In this document: positions 63,305 through 64,000 of the stretch, piece by piece
Layout: each line of letters starts with the position of its first letter
Numbering within the stretch: the stretch's first letter is position 1
Assembly (NCBI GenBank): GCA_022340885.1
Contig: JAJDND010000080.1
Location: 1 to 64,000, forward strand
Source: Desulfobacterales bacterium
GTDB taxonomy: Bacteria > Desulfobacterota > Desulfobacteria > Desulfobacterales > UBA11574
Length of the DNA: 64,000 bases
Reading direction: 5' to 3'
Translations under genes and position numbers: made by a program
The notes under the pieces: model-generated
What the model saw: only the letters and a program-made list of their open reading frames with translations
Database searches by the model: none
Told to the model about the DNA's origin: nothing

Positions 63305-64000
63305 TTAAAAATTCATGAGGCGTCTTTCATAGACGACCAAAGGTTCGTAGCCGAAGATGGCATTCAGATGATGCAAAAACGCGTGGCGCCCTTCTTGCCG
63401 CCACTGCGCTTCAATGACTTCATTCACTTTCCGGTAGTTCTCCTGCAGGTCGTCGAGATTGGAGAGGTCGCTTTCTTTGATCTTTTCCTTCGAGACCGCG
63501 TCGATAAGGTTCACCCACATTCGGCTCACACCCATAATGTAAAAAGGCCAGGTCCTTTTTATTTCCGGCGACCAGTGGGGGTCGCTCGTGGCCCCCAAAT
63601 CAGTCAGCAGATCGTCGGTTGTGTCGTCATAAATCGTGTCCACCACCAGATGCGCAGCAATGAGTTGATCGAGAAGCCGGCTTGACCGGATGGCGTCATA
63701 AATCTCTTGCGCTGTTTCCCTGGAGGCATAGAATATAAAGCTGAATTGATGGCCGGTCTGATCTTTCAACGCCCGGCGATGGAACCGCCAGAGAGGGATC
63801 TCCTTTTGATATTGATCGAGCACGGGTAAGACGACCCTGTGGGCCAGTATGAGGTCCATGTACCACGCGGGATCTTTGTCCTGCGGCCAATCCATGCGAA
63901 ACCGGGCATACCACCAACCCTTTTCGGCAACTCCCGCCTTTTGCCCAACCGATTCGGGCTCAACCGGTTTTACCTTTTTAACGTTGCCAGTCCATGCACA
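63305..64000 (-). CDS. Hypothetical protein, 5' end outside the window
   Basis: The frame stays open for 35 codons upstream of the ATG at 63895 to the window edge and looks coding (KGWWYARFRMDWPQ). The first codon visible is a Cys, compatible with a lipobox (C-AWTGN), so this may be a lipoprotein cut just after its signal. The visible ~231 residues are mostly alpha-helical, rich in charged residues and lack motifs I know. Function unknown. Confidence 0.6.
   Translation of the reverse strand, partial: CAWTGNVKKVKPVEPESVGQKAGVAEKGWWYARFRMDWPQDKDPAWYMDLILAHRVVLPVLDQYQKEIPLWRFHRRALKDQTGHQFSFIFYASRETAQEIYDAIRSSRLLDQLIAAHLVVDTIYDDTTDDLLTDLGATSDPHWSPEIKRTWPFYIMGVSRMWVNLIDAVSKEKIKESDLSNLDDLQENYRKVNEVIEAQWRQEGRHAFLHHLNAIFGYEPLVVYERRLMNF

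Overview
The window looks like chromosome of an anaerobic, sulfate-reducing-type Desulfobacterota bacterium, most likely Desulfobacterales. This is an inference from gene content: an HdrC-HdrB-HdrA heterodisulfide-reductase-like module with a double-length HdrA, a hybrid cluster protein divergent from an HcpR-type Crp/Fnr regulator, a RACo-type corrinoid activator, a bacterial archaemetzincin, FeoAB with a Fur-FeoA fusion, and two NtrC-type sigma-54 regulators. Gene density is high. I see no tRNA, rRNA, CRISPR array, prophage or complete insertion sequence.

Layout. 0.1-8 kb: acyl-CoA synthetase, then hcp / HD protein / ferredoxin divergent from hcpR, then small redox and membrane genes. 8-16 kb: modE-like / mobB / RACo, cysE, a glutamine amidotransferase, DedA-like and pcm genes, and a K+ channel. 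16-22 kb: the overlapping run 5-FCL (opposite strand), serS-thrC-LysM-TPR. 22-27.5 kb: the convergent xre-pilMNOPQ operon. 28-31.2 kb: a sensor kinase and sigma-54 regulator, followed by two identical 16-bp palindromes, a sigma-54 promoter and a terminator that together outline a ~70-nt small RNA. 31-42 kb: TPR protein, adenosine kinase, radical SAM, feoB-feoA-fur/feoA, a NorD-like VWA protein and a B12-radical SAM protein. 42-55.5 kb: an HTH/two-CW protein, two Cys-rich GcvH-like proteins behind a sigma-54 promoter, archaemetzincin, a second sigma-54 regulator with a Rossmann-PAS kinase, then hdrC-hdrB-hdrA, cysK and cobO. 55-64 kb: glycosyltransferase, small hypothetical and DinB-like genes, HNH nuclease, oxidoreductases and two gene remnants.

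How the parts connect. Three promoters (cysE, the HTH/two-CW gene and hdrCBA-cysK) carry the same arrangement: TTGACA, exactly 5 bp, then a 15-bp palindrome-like operator. This suggests one regulator joining cysteine synthesis to the Hdr module. The Cys-rich GcvH-like pair, its sigma-54 promoter, the sigma-54 regulator and the kinase with a Rossmann-like N-terminus sit beside the Hdr genes and may form a redox-sensing unit.

Two related families of MITE-like inverted repeats (TAGAAG...CTTCTA ends, probable TA target) are scattered through the window. All three full-length copies of the larger family supply the TAG stop codon of a neighbouring gene. One copy of the other family lies over the predicted start of a sigma-54 transcript.
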